In this document: piece after piece, positions 1 through 6,605 of the stretch
How positions within the stretch are numbered: position 1 is the first letter of the stretch
Layout: the number at the start of each line of letters is the position of its first letter
Assembly (NCBI GenBank): GCA_900557315.1
Contig: USSI01000018.1
Location: forward strand, 1 to 13,776
Source of the DNA: an uncultured Butyricicoccus sp.
GTDB taxonomy: Bacteria; Bacillota; Clostridia; Oscillospirales; Butyricicoccaceae
Direction of reading: 5' to 3'
DNA length: 13,776 nt
Program-made: the position numbers and the translations under genes
The notes under the pieces: model-generated
What the model saw: only the letters and a program-made list of their open reading frames with translations
Database searches by the model: none
Told to the model about the DNA's origin: nothing

Positions 1-472
1 TAACCTGTTCGCTCAGCCATCGGCGGACGACGAGCGCCAGGTCCAGGAGGCGCTGGCGCAGTTGGGGATCGCGACGTTGGCCGACAAGGTGTTCCGTGCG
101 CTGTCCGGCGGCCAGCAGCAGCTGGTGATCATCGCCAGGGCGCTGGTGGGAGCCAGCCAGAATATCCTGCTGGATGAACCCTGCTCGGCGCTGGATCTGG
201 CCAATCAGCAGCTGGTGCTGCAGCTGATTAGCGACCTGGCATATCGCCAGAAGCGGACGGTGCTGTTTACCACGCACGATCCCACCCACGCCCTGCAGGT
301 AGCGAACCAGACTTTGCTACTGCTCCCCGACGGTGAATGGCTGGCGGGAGAATCCACCGCCGTACTGACGGAAGAGAATCTTCAGCGCGCGTATGGTTTG
401 GCGGTACGCAAAATCTGTCACCCGGGCTCGGCGCTGCCGCTGCTGGCCCCGCAGTTTACGATTCGCCGTTGA
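1..472 (+). CDS. ABC transporter ATP-binding protein, FecE/MolC-like (5' end outside window)
   Basis: The reading frame is open from base 2, so the N-terminus with Walker A and the Q-loop lies upstream of the window; 156 residues remain. Visible are the ABC signature LSGGQQQ at bases 101-121, Walker B ILLDEP at about 164-181 followed by the D-loop SALD, and the switch histidine in TTHDP at 269-283. The protein ends soon after the nucleotide-binding core, as the FecE/HmuV/BtuD-like ATPases of iron-siderophore, haem, cobalamin or molybdate (MolC) importers do. It would energise uptake at the inner membrane with a FecCD-type permease, presumably encoded upstream. Its 3' end overlaps the convergent ModA-like gene by 17 nt. 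The substrate cannot be read from the ATPase; molybdate or tungstate is an inference from the neighbour and its ModE-like site. Confidence 0.85.
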   Translation, partial: NLFAQPSADDERQVQEALAQLGIATLADKVFRALSGGQQQLVIIARALVGASQNILLDEPCSALDLANQQLVLQLISDLAYRQKRTVLFTTHDPTHALQVANQTLLLLPDGEWLAGESTAVLTEENLQRAYGLAVRKICHPGSALPLLAPQFTIRR

Positions 473-1205
473 TGGCCAAAAAGCCGGCGTTTTTCAGAAA
501 ACGCTGGCCCTCTCCGCCGAGGATAAAGCGGCACAGACTCTGCGCCCCGGCGCTCTGTTCAATCTGCGTCAGTTGATAATCGCAGCGAACATTCCACGCC
601 GGCGGAATAACCAGCGTGCGCAGATCGCTGCACGCCGCCATCTGCGCGGCGTAATGCGCATAGCCGATGAACAGATCGGTTAAATTTTGCCGAATGAGCC
701 ACGCCCCGGCGGTTTCTCCCGCAGGCACCGGCAGCGAGTCTCGGCCGCCTACCAGCGGACGCGCGCGCGCCATGATGGCGGCACCGACGCCGGGACAGCG
801 CTCTTCAATGTGGGAGAAAAGCTGCCAGGTGTAGTCGCCTGAAGGGTCGCAGCCCGGCGTTGAGGTTGCCAGACGCAAGCCCGGGTCGCTGAGCAGCGTC
901 AGCCACTCCCGCGCCTCGGTTTTCGCGTCGCGCCGGACGGTCAGCATCAGCTGATTCCGGGCGAACCAATAGCACTCTCCGGCCAGCCCCGCCTGACGCA
1001 GCGCCTGCGGATGATGGCTATTGGCCGAGGCGAACACGGAGCACGGCTCTCCGGCCTCAATGCGCTCGCGCAGCAGACCAGCCGGACCGAAATGGACGTC
1101 GACCGGGATGCCGGTCTGTTGCTGAAAGCGCGCCAGCAGCGGAATGAAAGCGCTTTTCAGGCTTCCCGCTGCCAGCAGCTTTAGGGAGGGAGTCATAAGA
1201 ACCAT
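456..1205 (-). CDS. ModA-like substrate-binding-fold protein without signal peptide
   Basis: This 249-residue protein has the layout of molybdate/tungstate-binding proteins of COG0725. The N-terminal strand LKLLAAGSLKSAF is followed by an amphipathic helix, then GPAGLLRERIEAG and SVFASANSHH, matching ModA segments that contact the oxyanion. A later segment, GRDSLPVPAGETAGAWLI, fits the second lobe. ModA normally carries a cleaved export signal or lipobox, but here the mature-type sequence begins within about 8 residues of the start, so the protein should be cytoplasmic as annotated. ATG at 1205 was chosen; ATG at 1196 (MTPSLKLL) is equally possible, and neither has a strong ribosome-binding site. 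The gene is convergent with the ABC ATPase, and a ModE-like palindrome abuts its start. It could be a cytosolic molybdate or tungstate sensor or store, or a diverged importer component. Confidence 0.75.
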   Translation of the reverse strand: MVLMTPSLKLLAAGSLKSAFIPLLARFQQQTGIPVDVHFGPAGLLRERIEAGEPCSVFASANSHHPQALRQAGLAGECYWFARNQLMLTVRRDAKTEAREWLTLLSDPGLRLATSTPGCDPSGDYTWQLFSHIEERCPGVGAAIMARARPLVGGRDSLPVPAGETAGAWLIRQNLTDLFIGYAHYAAQMAACSDLRTLVIPPAWNVRCDYQLTQIEQSAGAQSLCRFILGGEGQRFLKNAGFLAINGES

Positions 1206-1229
1206 CGCTATATAGTCATAAATACAGCG
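1206..1229 (-). promoter_or_regulatory. ModE-like operator palindrome
   Basis: On the + strand two 8-nt arms, CGCTATAT (1206-1213) and ATACAGCG (1222-1229), form an inverted repeat with one mismatch around an 8-nt spacer. The E. coli modA operator for the molybdate-responsive repressor ModE has the same 8+8+8 architecture with CGTTATAT-type arms. The left TATAT core is exact, while the right core deviates from the consensus (about 3 of 5 bases). A TATTAT -10-like hexamer lies at 1232-1237 on the - strand, so the palindrome would cover the transcription start of the ModA-like gene, which suits repression. No good -35 hexamer was found. The assignment is moderate to weak and rests on architecture plus the identity of the adjacent gene. 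Confidence 0.4.
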
Positions 1230-1255
1230 CTATAATAACGCAGGTTCAGATCATT

Positions 1256-2092
1256 TCAGTAGCCAATTTCCGCCAGTTCGCGCAGCTGTTCCGGCGTTGC
1301 CACCGGCAGGTTAAAGAAGCGCAGATAGGCCGGGATCATTTCAAACAGCATGTCGGTGCCGCGCTGAATGGGGCAGCCCGCCGCCCGCGCGGCCTGCAGT
1401 AGCGGAGTAAATTCCTGGGCCATAACCACTTCGCCAACAAAAGTGCCCGGCGCCAGGCGCTGCGGGTCCAGCGGCAGCGGATCGCCCTCTTTCATCCCCA
1501 GCGGCGTAGCGTTGACTACCAGATCGTGCCCCTGCGGGTCGCGCTGCATCAGAGTGATATCCAGCCGAGGATAGTGCTCGAGCAGACGTCCGGCCAGCGC
1601 TTCCGCCGTCTGCGGGCGGACGTCGTACAGCGTCAGGGCGCTGACGCCCGCTGCCGCCAACGATGCGGCAATGGCCGAGCCGACGCCGCCGCTGCCCACC
1701 ACCAGCGCCCGCGCCCCTTGCGTCGCGAACCCTTTGCGCCGGATACCGAGAACAAAGCCTTCTCCGTCAAACATATCACCGCTGAGCGAGCCGTCGGCTT
1801 CGGGGCGAATCGCGTTACAGGCGCCCGCAATTGCAGCCGTCGGGCTAAGATGCTGCACCAGCCCGCAGGTGGCGATTTTGTGCGGCATGGTGACCAGCGC
1901 GCCAATAATATTGGTCATTTTAAATAGCATCGGGACAAAGGCGGCGTAGTCCTCAGTCTTCACGCCCATCGGCACTACTTTGGCGTCAACCTGTCGATCG
2001 GCAAACCACGGGTTATAAATCATCGGCGCTTTAAACTTCGCGGTCGGATAGCCAAGATGCGCTATCAGCCGCGTATTTCCACTAATCACCAT
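1256..2092 (-). CDS. Shikimate dehydrogenase-like NAD(P)-dependent oxidoreductase
   Basis: This is a 278-residue AroE/YdiB-superfamily protein. The start at 2092 is preceded by AAAGGAG at a good distance, better than the longer reading of the same frame. The N-terminal substrate domain holds the catalytic lysine in VTMPHK (Lys72) and the catalytic aspartate in GDMFDGEGF (Asp109). The Rossmann glycine-rich loop is VVGSGGVGSA (about 131-140). The C-terminal part has VNATPLGM and GTDMLFEM, both typical of the family. The usual shikimate-carboxylate serines (Ser-x-Ser-Pro near residue 15-20) are replaced by KFKAP, so shikimate or quinate may not be the true substrate. The gene lies 31 nt downstream of the MFS permease on the same strand, which suggests a small catabolic operon in which the permease imports the acid that this enzyme oxidises. 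Confidence 0.85.
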   Translation of the reverse strand: MVISGNTRLIAHLGYPTAKFKAPMIYNPWFADRQVDAKVVPMGVKTEDYAAFVPMLFKMTNIIGALVTMPHKIATCGLVQHLSPTAAIAGACNAIRPEADGSLSGDMFDGEGFVLGIRRKGFATQGARALVVGSGGVGSAIAASLAAAGVSALTLYDVRPQTAEALAGRLLEHYPRLDITLMQRDPQGHDLVVNATPLGMKEGDPLPLDPQRLAPGTFVGEVVMAQEFTPLLQAARAAGCPIQRGTDMLFEMIPAYLRFFNLPVATPEQLRELAEIGY

Positions 2093-2123
2093 TCCTTGCT
2101 CCTTTAACAACGACTGCATCACG

Positions 2124-3032
2124 TTACTGCGAAAGTTCGATACGCTTGACGTCACCCAAAATAAACACATATGCCGCTACGCCCAGCAGCGCAGCGCCGC
2201 CGATATAAACAAGCGCGTAGAAGAAGTTGCCGGAGGCCGCGACGATGAAACCGATGATCAGCGGCGTCAGGATCCCGGCAAGATTAGCGCAGAAGTTAAA
2301 CAAGCCGCCGGTCAGACCGCCAAGGCCTTTCGGCGCGATATCGGAAATTAACGTCCAGCCCAGGCCGACCATCCCCTGGCCAAAAAAGGCGAACGACATC
2401 ACCAGAATCACCGCCAGATCGCTGGTCAGCCAGTTGGCGGAGATAATCGTGCTCGCCATCAGCAGACCGGCAATGATCGGCAGTTTACGCCCGAGATTCG
2501 CCGAACCGGTGGCCTTCAGCAGCTTATCCGAGACCCAGCCGCCGAACATCACGCCGCCCGCCGCCGCCAGGAACGGCATGATGGCAAAGAAGCCGACCTT
2601 AATCCACGGCATATGGCGTTCGGTGGCCAGATAAGTTGGAAACCAGGTCAGGAAGAAGACCAGCACCGTATTACCGGCAAACTGCCCGATGCTGGCGCCG
2701 AGAATCTGTCTTTTCGCCAGCAGCTGGCGAATCAGCGGCCAGCTAAAGGCGGTATGCTGCTCTGCGCCGGTGGACATTCCGCCGCCGTTGACGATGTGCT
2801 CTCGCTCCTGCTGATTGAGGTGTTTATCTTCATGCGGCTCGCGATAGCAGCGCCACCACACCAGCGCGAACATCACGCCGACCGCGCCGACGCTAATAAA
2901 CAGCGCGCGCCAGCCGAAGTTGATGATACCCGCGACGAGCGCCGGGGCCAGCGCGATGAGCACGTCGCGCATGATGCTCTGCGTGGTGATCTTCCCGTGA
3001 CAGTGCGGAGAGACCGATACGATCTGGCTCAT
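2124..3032 (-). CDS. MFS transporter C-terminal part, chimeric with the RnfD N-terminus
   Basis: The frame reads as one 302-residue protein but has two origins. Residues from about 41 on belong to a major facilitator of the anion:cation symporter type (GudP/ExuT/galactonate-like). They comprise TM6, the central cytoplasmic loop with YREPHEDK, then TM7-12, a motif-A-like GGWVSDKLL...GRKLP, and the typical end VKRIEL. Roughly the first 170 residues of a ~430-residue permease are missing. Residues 1-40 are instead the beginning of RnfD, with its start codon overlapping the rnfC stop (ATGA, 3029-3032). A genuine MFS of this length could not form a 12-helix transporter. The MFS part pairs with the downstream dehydrogenase-like gene, 31 nt away. 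Some annotation pipelines will call the whole frame an MFS transporter. Confidence 0.8.
   Translation of the reverse strand: MSQIVSVSPHCHGKITTQSIMRDVLIALAPALVAGIINFGWRALFISVGAVGVMFALVWWRCYREPHEDKHLNQQEREHIVNGGGMSTGAEQHTAFSWPLIRQLLAKRQILGASIGQFAGNTVLVFFLTWFPTYLATERHMPWIKVGFFAIMPFLAAAGGVMFGGWVSDKLLKATGSANLGRKLPIIAGLLMASTIISANWLTSDLAVILVMSFAFFGQGMVGLGWTLISDIAPKGLGGLTGGLFNFCANLAGILTPLIIGFIVAASGNFFYALVYIGGAALLGVAAYVFILGDVKRIELSQ
2907..3032 (-). pseudogene. rnfD: RnfD N-terminal fragment (ion-translocating Rnf complex subunit D), truncated at chimeric join
   Basis: The first 40 residues match RnfD. They start with a short polar segment ending SPH, followed by TTQSIMRDVLIALAPALVAG, which is the TTxxIMxDVxIALxPAL signature before the first membrane helix of RnfD/NqrB proteins. 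The start is fixed by the ATGA overlap with the rnfC stop, the normal translational coupling in Firmicutes rnfCDGEAB operons. RnfD is a membrane subunit that carries covalent FMN and helps form the ion path. After Phe-Gly at about 2913 the sequence becomes a mid-part of an MFS permease, so the remaining ~270 residues of RnfD and the downstream rnfGEAB genes are absent from this window. Confidence 0.8.
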
Positions 3033-4387
3033 TTTACCGCCTCCTTCTTGGCCTCTTCAGCCGCTTTTTTCGCATCCTCGGCGGCCTTCTTCGCGGCCTT
3101 CCATGCCGCGACCTGCGCCTTGGCGAGCTTATTGGTCTGCACGAGCGGACGGCTCGCCGGGCAGCCGTGCGCGCAGCAGCCGCACTCCATGCAGAGGTTG
3201 ACCTTCAGCTCGGCCAGCCGCTCCACATTCTTCTGCTTGAACGCCGATTCAATTTCCAGCGGCATCAGATTCGCCGGACAGTGCGCCACGCACCGGCCGC
3301 AGCGGATACAGGCCGTCGGCTCCGGCAGAATTGCGTCCTTCTTCGTCAGCGCCAGAATGGCGTTCGTGTTCTTCAGGATCGGCTGCTCGAGATCGGGCAC
3401 CGCAATACCCATCATCGTGCCGCCGTAGATGACCTTGCCCGGCTCTTCCTTGAAGCCGCCGCAGGCCTCGAACACGTCGCGCATCCGCATCCCGATCGGC
3501 ACGAGCACGTTCTTCGGCACACGCACCGCCGAGCCGTCGACCGTCACGCACTTTTTCACCAGCGGCAGTCCCGTCCGGCAATAGCGCGCGATGGACGAGA
3601 TGGTCGTGCAGTTGAGGACGATCGCGCCCGCGTCCAGCGGGAGTTTCCCTTCCTCGACGACCTTGTGCATCACATGGTAGATGAGGATCTTCTCGCCGCC
3701 CTGCGGGTAGATCGCGGGCAGCGGACAGACCTCCATGTTCTCCTCCTGCGCCACGAGCGCCTGATAGTGCCGGATGCACTCGGGCTTGTTTTCCTCGATG
3801 CCGAAGACGATCTTCGGCACGTGCAGGAACTTTTGCAGCAGGCGGCAGCCGCCGATGACGTCGAAGTCATAGTCCAGCATCGCGCGCGTGTCGCTCGTCA
3901 CATACGGCTCACACTCGGCACAGTTGATGATGACGCACTGGATCTGGTCGAGATTCTTGACCGTCAGCTTCACCACCGTCGGGAAGCCCGCGCCGCCGAG
4001 GCCCACAAGGCCGCTGGCCCGCACGGCGTCGAGGAAATCCTGCATCGTCTCGAGCTTCGGCGGATGCAGCCCCTCCCAGCGCTCGTCGAGTCCGTCGGAT
4101 TCAATTTCGACGTACTGCATCGAGCGGCCCATCGAGTTCGTCATGTCGCCGATCTTTTTGACCGTGCCCGAGATGCTCGCGTAGATCGGCGCGGAGACGA
4201 AGCCGCCCGCCTCGCCGATGAGCTGGCCGGTCTTGACGTGGTCGCCGACCTTGACGACCGGCTTTGCCGGCGCGCCGATGTGCATCGCCATCGGGATCAC
4301 GACCGACTGCGGCAGCGGCAGCTTTGTCGCCTTCATGGCCGACGTGTTTTTGTGCCCTGGAATGTGGATGCCATGCAGATCTTTCAA
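3029..4387 (-). CDS. rnfC: Electron transport complex subunit RnfC
   Basis: RnfC is the peripheral subunit of the Rnf complex that exchanges electrons with NADH through FMN and two [4Fe-4S] clusters. The 452-residue frame shows HGIHIPGHK near the N-terminus, a lipoyl-like sandwich (about 44-78, VKVGDHVKTGQLIGE...SISGTVKKI), the flavin/NADH-site glycine stretch GLVGLGGAGFP (127-136) and NCAECEPY (155-162). Ferredoxin-type clusters are at Cys360/363/366/370 and Cys399/402/405/409. It ends in an Ala/Lys/Glu-rich helical tail. I chose a TTG start at 4387 because it overlaps the upstream stop as TTGA and has AGGGGG 7 nt before it. The longer ATG reading (4453) adds 22 residues that do not resemble RnfC. 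Its stop overlaps the rnfD start (ATGA). Confidence 0.95.
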   Translation of the reverse strand: MKDLHGIHIPGHKNTSAMKATKLPLPQSVVIPMAMHIGAPAKPVVKVGDHVKTGQLIGEAGGFVSAPIYASISGTVKKIGDMTNSMGRSMQYVEIESDGLDERWEGLHPPKLETMQDFLDAVRASGLVGLGGAGFPTVVKLTVKNLDQIQCVIINCAECEPYVTSDTRAMLDYDFDVIGGCRLLQKFLHVPKIVFGIEENKPECIRHYQALVAQEENMEVCPLPAIYPQGGEKILIYHVMHKVVEEGKLPLDAGAIVLNCTTISSIARYCRTGLPLVKKCVTVDGSAVRVPKNVLVPIGMRMRDVFEACGGFKEEPGKVIYGGTMMGIAVPDLEQPILKNTNAILALTKKDAILPEPTACIRCGRCVAHCPANLMPLEIESAFKQKNVERLAELKVNLCMECGCCAHGCPASRPLVQTNKLAKAQVAAWKAAKKAAEDAKKAAEEAKKEAVK

Positions 4388-4911
4388 GTGGATTCCCCCT
4401 TCTCTTTCCTTTCGGCCCCGCGGCGCAGCCGCTTTAGAACGAGCTGTGCGCAAAGCCCTGTGAACAGGCCGGTGACGAGCGCCGAAAGCAGCAGCACCGG
4501 AAGATAATACCAGATCGCGGCGACGCCCGCGACGAACCGCGCCACGAGCATCTGCCCCAGATTATGCGCCATCGCGCCGAACATGCTGACCACCCAGAGC
4601 TGCCGCTCCGAAATGACGTACAGCAGCACTGCCATGACGAGAAATGCCAGCAGCCCGCCGGCGAGGCTGTAGCCCAGTGCCGTCATTCTGCCGGTAATCA
4701 AACAGCCGAGCACCACGCGCACCATCATCAGCGCAAAGGCCCAGCCACGCCCCAGCCAGCAGAGCGCAAATAATGTAAAGATATTCGCGAGTCCCGGTTT
4801 GATGCCGGGGATGCCCGTCAGCGGCGGGAGCTGCAATTCAATGACGAATGTGACGAGCGCCGCCGCGGTCAGCACCGCGCAGAGCGTCAGCTTTCTGACA
4901 TCGTTCCGCAT
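4384..4911 (-). CDS. Gx transporter family / HepI-like membrane protein
   Basis: This 175-residue, highly hydrophobic protein has about five membrane segments. It carries the family's conserved LPPLTGIPGIKPGLANIFTL stretch near residues 28-47 and a basic C-terminal tail. The family (PF07456) is annotated as heptaprenyl diphosphate synthase component I or Gx transporter and resembles ECF-transporter S components. A ribosome-binding site GGGAGG lies 7 nt upstream of ATG 4911. The gene starts 4 nt after the NusG-II gene and its TGA overlaps the TTG of rnfC, so the four genes are transcribed and probably translated together. In this context a role in supplying flavin or a quinone/isoprenoid precursor to the outer-face redox proteins is plausible but unproven; prenyl-synthase activity cannot be read from the sequence. 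Confidence 0.85.
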   Translation of the reverse strand: MRNDVRKLTLCAVLTAAALVTFVIELQLPPLTGIPGIKPGLANIFTLFALCWLGRGWAFALMMVRVVLGCLITGRMTALGYSLAGGLLAFLVMAVLLYVISERQLWVVSMFGAMAHNLGQMLVARFVAGVAAIWYYLPVLLLSALVTGLFTGLCAQLVLKRLRRGAERKEKGEST

Positions 4912-4915
4912 GGCG

Positions 4916-5275
4916 CTACCTCCCGCCGGACACGGCGTCCACTGCCGCGTCCCGCTCGATCCACTGGATGCTCAGGCGATTCGGCAGGCAGACGATCGGC
5001 GTCCCGCCGGGGCGGAGCGGCCCGTGCTCCACGCAGATCTGATCGGGGCATTCCGCCGACTCCATGTAGATCTCGCCGTCCTGTACGGCGGCGGTCGCGC
5101 CGCCCGCCGCGCCGTCCAGCGGGATCGTCCGGTCTTTCGTCAGATCGACCGTTTCGATCAGCCTGCCGTCGCGGTAGATGCCCACGAGGCCGCTCTGCTT
5201 CGGCCGCAGCAGCAAAATTGCAAGCAGCACGAGCGCGAGGCCCACAAATACCATGATCCAGTGCTTCGTCTTCAC
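4916..5275 (-). CDS. NusG domain II-containing membrane-anchored protein
   Basis: This is a 119-residue protein with one N-terminal membrane helix (about 6-24, after a short basic start) and an outside β-domain of the NusG-domain-II type. The conserved core reads ECPDQICVEHGPL and later IVCLPNRL, with Cys76, Cys81 and Cys96 as possible redox or metal ligands. The GTG start at 5275 was chosen because it overlaps the apbE stop as GTGA and GAGGTGG precedes it; the longer frame adds residues unlike the family. Such small proteins are recurrent neighbours of apbE and rnf/flavinylation genes in Firmicutes. The biochemical role is unknown; an extracytoplasmic accessory to flavinylation or to the Rnf complex is inferred from position. 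Confidence 0.9.
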   Translation of the reverse strand: MKTKHWIMVFVGLALVLLAILLLRPKQSGLVGIYRDGRLIETVDLTKDRTIPLDGAAGGATAAVQDGEIYMESAECPDQICVEHGPLRPGGTPIVCLPNRLSIQWIERDAAVDAVSGGR

Positions 5276-6258
5276 GAAACCACCTCGTATTCCCGCTCTG
5301 TTGTGAGCGTCAGACCCTCTGTTACAAACAGCCGCCCGTCGTCCGTCAGCCACACCGCGCCGAATTCCGCCCGGTGTACCCGCCAGAAGTCCGCGGCCCG
5401 CTCCGGCCCCATGACGAACAGTGCCGTGCTCAGCGCATCGGCCAGCGTGTCATCCGCCGACACGATCGTCACTGATTTCATGCCGCTTCGCGCGGGTTTT
5501 CCCGTCTCTGGGTCTAAAATATGCCAATAGCGGACGCCATCCTGCTCGAAATACCGCTGATAGCCGCCCGACGTGACCACGCACTGATCCGCGATCTGCA
5601 CCGTTCCAAGGTAATCGCCGCCGTCCGGGTCCTCGATCGCGACCGTCCAGGCCGTGCCGTCCGGCTTGCTGCCGAGCGCCGAGACGTTCCCGCCGAGGCT
5701 CAGCAGCGCGGACGTCACGCCGTGCGCTTTCAAAATCTCCTTGCAGCGCCCGGCGGCATAACCCTTGCCGATGCCGCCGAGGTCGAGCGCAAAGCCTCCC
5801 GGCAGCGAGGCCGTTGTCCCGTCCACGGAGACTTCTGTCCAGCCGGTCGTTTGCAGCAGCGCGTCCAGTTCCGCATCTGCTGGCACGCGGTAGTTTCCAT
5901 CCGTGAAGCCCCAGGCCCGCATCAGCGGATAGACCGTCGGGTCATAGGCCCCGTTCGTCTCCGCCGCGATCTCCAGCGCCCGCCGGAGCAGCGCCGCCGT
6001 CTCCTCTGAGACGACCTCCGCCCCATCGTTGACCGCCGCGATCTCGCTGTCATCCTTCTGTGCTGCGAGCAGCGCGTCGAGCCGGTACGTTTCCGCCTCC
6101 ACGGCATCCAGCGCGTCCGCGCTGCCATAGACCGCCGCGGTCATAACCGTGTCCATCGCGAACCATTCGCCGGTCTGCCGCTGTGCGCCGCAGCCGCAAA
6201 GGGTAAAAAACAGGAGCAGCGCCAGGCCACAAACCGCCATTTTTCGTCTGCTCCGCAT
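5272..6258 (-). CDS. apbE: FAD:protein FMN transferase ApbE (lipoprotein)
   Basis: ApbE transfers FMN from FAD to a threonine of target proteins such as RnfG and RnfD on the outer face of the membrane. The 328-residue product begins with a basic n-region, a hydrophobic stretch and the lipobox LCGC (lipidated Cys23). ApbE landmarks follow: FAMDTVMTA (33-41), NGAYDPTVYPLMRAWGF (102-118), DLGGIGKGYAAG (159-170), LSLGGNVSALG (187-197), the YWHILDPETGKPA segment (244-256), and the metal-binding region DTLADALSTALFVMG (270-284). The ATG at 6258 is preceded by GGGGAG at 8 nt; upstream in-frame ATGs lack a binding site. It is the first gene of the - strand operon leading into rnfCD, which fits its job of loading FMN onto the Rnf complex. 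Confidence 0.95.
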   Translation of the reverse strand: MRSRRKMAVCGLALLLFFTLCGCGAQRQTGEWFAMDTVMTAAVYGSADALDAVEAETYRLDALLAAQKDDSEIAAVNDGAEVVSEETAALLRRALEIAAETNGAYDPTVYPLMRAWGFTDGNYRVPADAELDALLQTTGWTEVSVDGTTASLPGGFALDLGGIGKGYAAGRCKEILKAHGVTSALLSLGGNVSALGSKPDGTAWTVAIEDPDGGDYLGTVQIADQCVVTSGGYQRYFEQDGVRYWHILDPETGKPARSGMKSVTIVSADDTLADALSTALFVMGPERAADFWRVHRAEFGAVWLTDDGRLFVTEGLTLTTEREYEVVS

Positions 6259-6318
6259 CGTCCGCTCTCCCCTGTCCGTCGGTGATATGCTGTTTTTCGT
6301 GTTCTTCATTTCATTTAT

Positions 6319-6346
6319 AGCATAACATATTCTTTGCAAAAATCAA
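6319..6346 (-). promoter_or_regulatory. Probable sigma-A promoter of the apbE-rnf operon
   Basis: On the - strand, TTGATT (6341-6346) and TATGCT (6319-6324) are separated by 16 nt, and TG one base before the -10 makes it an extended -10 element. This would give a start near 6312 and a leader of about 54 nt before the apbE ATG. It is the only AT-rich stretch upstream of an otherwise GC-rich operon. Other registers, such as TATAAA at about 6314-6319, are possible. Confidence 0.55.
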
Positions 6347-6464
6347 GTCTTTTCTTTGTTTCTTTGAGAAAATCGAATTTTTATCAGATAATAATTTATC
6401 GATATAAAAGTTATTATTTCAAATATCATTTTTGATATATTGAAGAAAAAGTAAAACCACCGAA
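6347..6464. other. AT-rich intergenic spacer, no gene seen
   Basis: This is a very AT-rich stretch between the divergent apbE operon and the accessory region. I see no convincing coding potential. It contains short inverted repeats, for example ATATCA (6423-6428) and TGATAT (6433-6438) around TTTT, but at this base composition they may be chance. It may mark the edge of the foreign insertion. Any upstream control sites for apbE would also lie here. Confidence 0.5.
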
Positions 6465-6479
6465 TGAACTGCCCCCCAT

Positions 6480-6510
6480 TTGTTAGACAGTATGATATAC
6501 TATCTAACAA
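6480..6510. repeat. 31-nt near-perfect palindrome at IS end
   Basis: The arms TTGTTAGA (6480-6487) and TCTAACAA (6503-6510), together with inner AGTAT/ATACT, form a hairpin with one mismatch (C6488 against A6502) and a 3-nt loop. It lies between the IS tip and the OrfA ribosome-binding site. It could bind transposase or fold in the mRNA to block translation from read-through transcripts, as reported for several insertion sequences. Confidence 0.6.
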
Positions 6511-6525
6511 GTGAGGTGTTTTGCT

Positions 6526-6597
6526 ATGCCAAAAGGAGTACCAAACAAACGATATACGCCGGAGTTCAAGAGAATGGTTGTAGAAACCATGAAAAAA
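6526..6597 (+). pseudogene. IS3-family transposase OrfA, N-terminal 24 codons only
   Basis: ATG 6526, with GAGGTG just upstream, opens a frame starting MPKGVPNKRYTPEFK and continuing through MVVETMKK. This is the typical basic N-terminus of an OrfA HTH protein of IS3-type elements. The expected HTH and leucine-zipper continuation is absent; downstream the frame runs on to 6696 in sequence that belongs to another gene in a different frame. It is certainly inactive. Confidence 0.7.
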
Positions 6598-6605
6598 GCA
6601 CCGAG

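Larger units (their letters stand above)
6465..6597 (+). mobile_element. Left-end remnant of an IS3-type insertion sequence
   Basis: The stretch starting TGAACTGCCCCCC at 6465 and continuing into TGTTAGAC looks like the terminal inverted repeat of IS3-family elements common in Clostridia. It is followed 61 nt later by the start of an OrfA-type transposase gene. After about 24 codons the transposase sequence stops matching and a different gene fragment begins. No right end or OrfB was found in the window, so the element is a relic cut off at roughly base 6597. No target duplication can be identified because the other end is missing. Confidence 0.6.

Noticed and set aside
2124..3032. A natural RnfD-MFS fusion protein
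   Set aside because: The two halves come from different metabolic contexts and apparently different phyla, both genes are cut, and both flanking operons are broken at the same point; a chimeric join explains this better.
3167..4507. Long open frame (446 codons) on the + strand opposite rnfC
   Set aside because: It is the antisense of a clear rnfC with two ferredoxin motifs; its product is Arg/His/Ala-rich and low in complexity, as expected from a shadow frame in GC-rich DNA.
6349..6470. Small gene or RNA in the AT-rich spacer
   Set aside because: Open frames here are short and AT-driven, without ribosome-binding sites; the inverted repeats are short and expected by chance at this composition.
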